The notes under the pieces were generated by a model that made no database searches, had not been told where the DNA came from, and saw only the letters and a list, made by a program, of their open reading frames with translations. Source: Flavobacteriales bacterium (GTDB lineage Bacteria; Bacteroidota; Bacteroidia; Flavobacteriales_D; Parvicellaceae). Taken from it: DNA of 5,575 nucleotides. The stretch is taken from positions 1 to 5,575 of the forward strand of contig WFNC01000585.1 of assembly GCA_015488785.1 (NCBI GenBank), given 5' to 3'. This document shows positions 4,578-5,575 of this stretch, piece after piece (position 1 is the stretch's first letter; each line of letters opens with the position of its first letter). Both the position numbers and the translations under genes were made by a program.

Positions 4578-5575
4578 ATGAAAAAAAATTACCTTTTGTT
4601 CGTTGCTTTATTGGTAACGGCTCTTTCTTTTGCGCAAGGCTCAGAAGATTTTACAAATTCGGCTGCTACAACTTCCTATGCTAATGGTAGTTTTACAGGC
4701 AATAACGGAGTAACTTGGACATATACGAAATCTCGTAGTGCTGTTTCAAATGGAGGAGGACTTCCTGCCGCGGCTCAATTACCAGCGTTAATGTTACGTA
4801 GGTCATCTGATAACAGTAAAGTTATTTCTTCTTCAGTTACAGGAGGTATACAAGACTTTTCTGTTAAGTTATACAAACAATTTACGGGGTCAGGAAATAG
4901 ACAGGTAGAATTATTTATAAACGGAACTTCAGCAGGAACCTCTACTCCATTTGATGATTACAATGAGCACATTTTCTCTGTAACAGGAATCAATATTACT
5001 GGACCTGTAATTGTTGAATTAAGAAATATAACTTCAAAACAAATTGCTGTTGATGATATACTTTGGACTCCAATGGGAGGTGGAGCTGTTGTAGATACAA
5101 TCGCTACTATTTCTTCAGTTGATGCTTCGGTATTAGAAAATGTTGGAACTGTAGATGTAAACATTACGTTGAATCAGGTTCCAGTTTTAGATAAAACAAT
5201 TGATTTGAGTTTAACTTCTGGAAATTCAGCAGTAATTGGAGGTTTTACAACTCAAGCAATTACTTTTGTTGGAGGAGGAGCTCAATCTCAAACGGTAACG
5301 TTAAATATTACTCCAGGTCAATTGAGTTCAGCAAGTGAAATTTTTGACTTTATGCTAACTAATCCGGGTACAGGTCTAGAAATAGGAGCGGATACAACTT
5401 TTCAATTGACCGTTAATCAATTGCCTGTTAATCCATCCCCTTGTTCAGATTTATTTTTTTCTGAGTATGTTGAAGGAGGAGGGTATAATAAAGCGCTAGA
5501 AATTTATAACCCTACTGCTAATAGTATCGATTTGTCTAACTATACTGTAGAACGTTACGATGGAGGAAGTTCTAC
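4578..5575 (+). CDS. Secreted multidomain protein with lamin-tail domain (5' part, open at window end)
   Basis: An uninterrupted frame of 332 codons runs from ATG 4578 off the right edge. Residues 1-19 are a signal peptide (MKKNYLLFVALLVTALSFA, then Q). Residues about 22-164 look like a beta jelly-roll module often seen in flavobacterial secreted nucleases and adhesins (start EDFTN, middle VELFINGTSAG, end QIAVDDILWT). Residues about 172-280 resemble a Calx-beta-type repeat (ATISSVDASVLENVGTVDV, TLNITPGQLS, FQLTVN). After the linker LPVNPSPCS, a lamin-tail domain begins (DLFFSEYVEGGGYNKALEIY, then NPTANSIDLSNYTVERYDGG, about 291-330) and is cut by the window. Such architectures usually belong to T9SS-exported nucleases (endonuclease I or ExeM/NucH type) or adhesins with a C-terminal sorting domain. 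The catalytic part and sorting signal would lie outside, so the enzyme class stays open. Codon use is like its neighbours, and it has its own promoter. Confidence 0.9.
   Translation, partial: MKKNYLLFVALLVTALSFAQGSEDFTNSAATTSYANGSFTGNNGVTWTYTKSRSAVSNGGGLPAAAQLPALMLRRSSDNSKVISSSVTGGIQDFSVKLYKQFTGSGNRQVELFINGTSAGTSTPFDDYNEHIFSVTGINITGPVIVELRNITSKQIAVDDILWTPMGGGAVVDTIATISSVDASVLENVGTVDVNITLNQVPVLDKTIDLSLTSGNSAVIGGFTTQAITFVGGGAQSQTVTLNITPGQLSSASEIFDFMLTNPGTGLEIGADTTFQLTVNQLPVNPSPCSDLFFSEYVEGGGYNKALEIYNPTANSIDLSNYTVERYDGGSS

Noticed and set aside
4958..5164. Minus-strand open frame of 68 codons
   Set aside because: It lies wholly antisense to the continuous secreted-protein frame and its Ser/Thr-rich product mirrors the Gly/Val/Asn-rich sense coding.

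Overview
The window is AT-rich and looks like a chromosomal segment of a Flavobacteriia-type Bacteroidetes. The evidence is three kinds of sequence: promoter elements of the Bacteroidetes type (TTG ... TAnnTTTG) ahead of metF and the last gene, a MetF of the long Bacteroidetes form, and several signal peptides ending in the 'SxQ/AQ' style common in flavobacteria. All genes lie on the + strand. There are no RNA genes, CRISPR arrays or intact mobile elements.

Layout. (1) 5-977: a SpoIIAA/STAS-like cytoplasmic protein, followed 10 nt later by a small exported protein of unknown function. (2) 978-1260: a gap holding a short, doubtful coding remnant that may be a decayed IS3-type OrfA, then the metF promoter. 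(3) 1261-2211: metF, methylenetetrahydrofolate reductase. Its start is set at 1261 because the upstream TTG codon lies inside the promoter. (4) 2285-4445: a very tight four-gene block. It encodes a ParA/MinD-type ATPase, a small lysine-rich protein with a repeated motif, an exported or membrane-anchored helical protein that resembles the first periplasmic domain of GldM, and an exported beta-sandwich protein. The junctions are a 1-nt overlap, zero gap and a 4-nt overlap. (5) 4446-4577: an AT-only hairpin plus T-run, an inverted repeat and a good flavobacterial promoter. (6) 4578 to the window end: the first 332 codons of a large secreted protein with a jelly-roll-like region, a Calx-beta-like region and the start of a lamin-tail domain. 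It is open at the right edge.

The most interesting part is the four-gene block. A cytoplasmic positioning-type ATPase and its likely adaptor are apparently co-translated with two envelope proteins, one of which looks like a stand-alone GldM D1 domain (GldM is the periplasm-spanning part of the gliding/type IX secretion motor). This suggests a system that positions or partitions an envelope machine rather than DNA. That role is inferred from gene order and remembered family patterns and has not been tested. The neighbouring secreted protein is of a class often exported by the type IX system, but it has its own promoter and may be unrelated.
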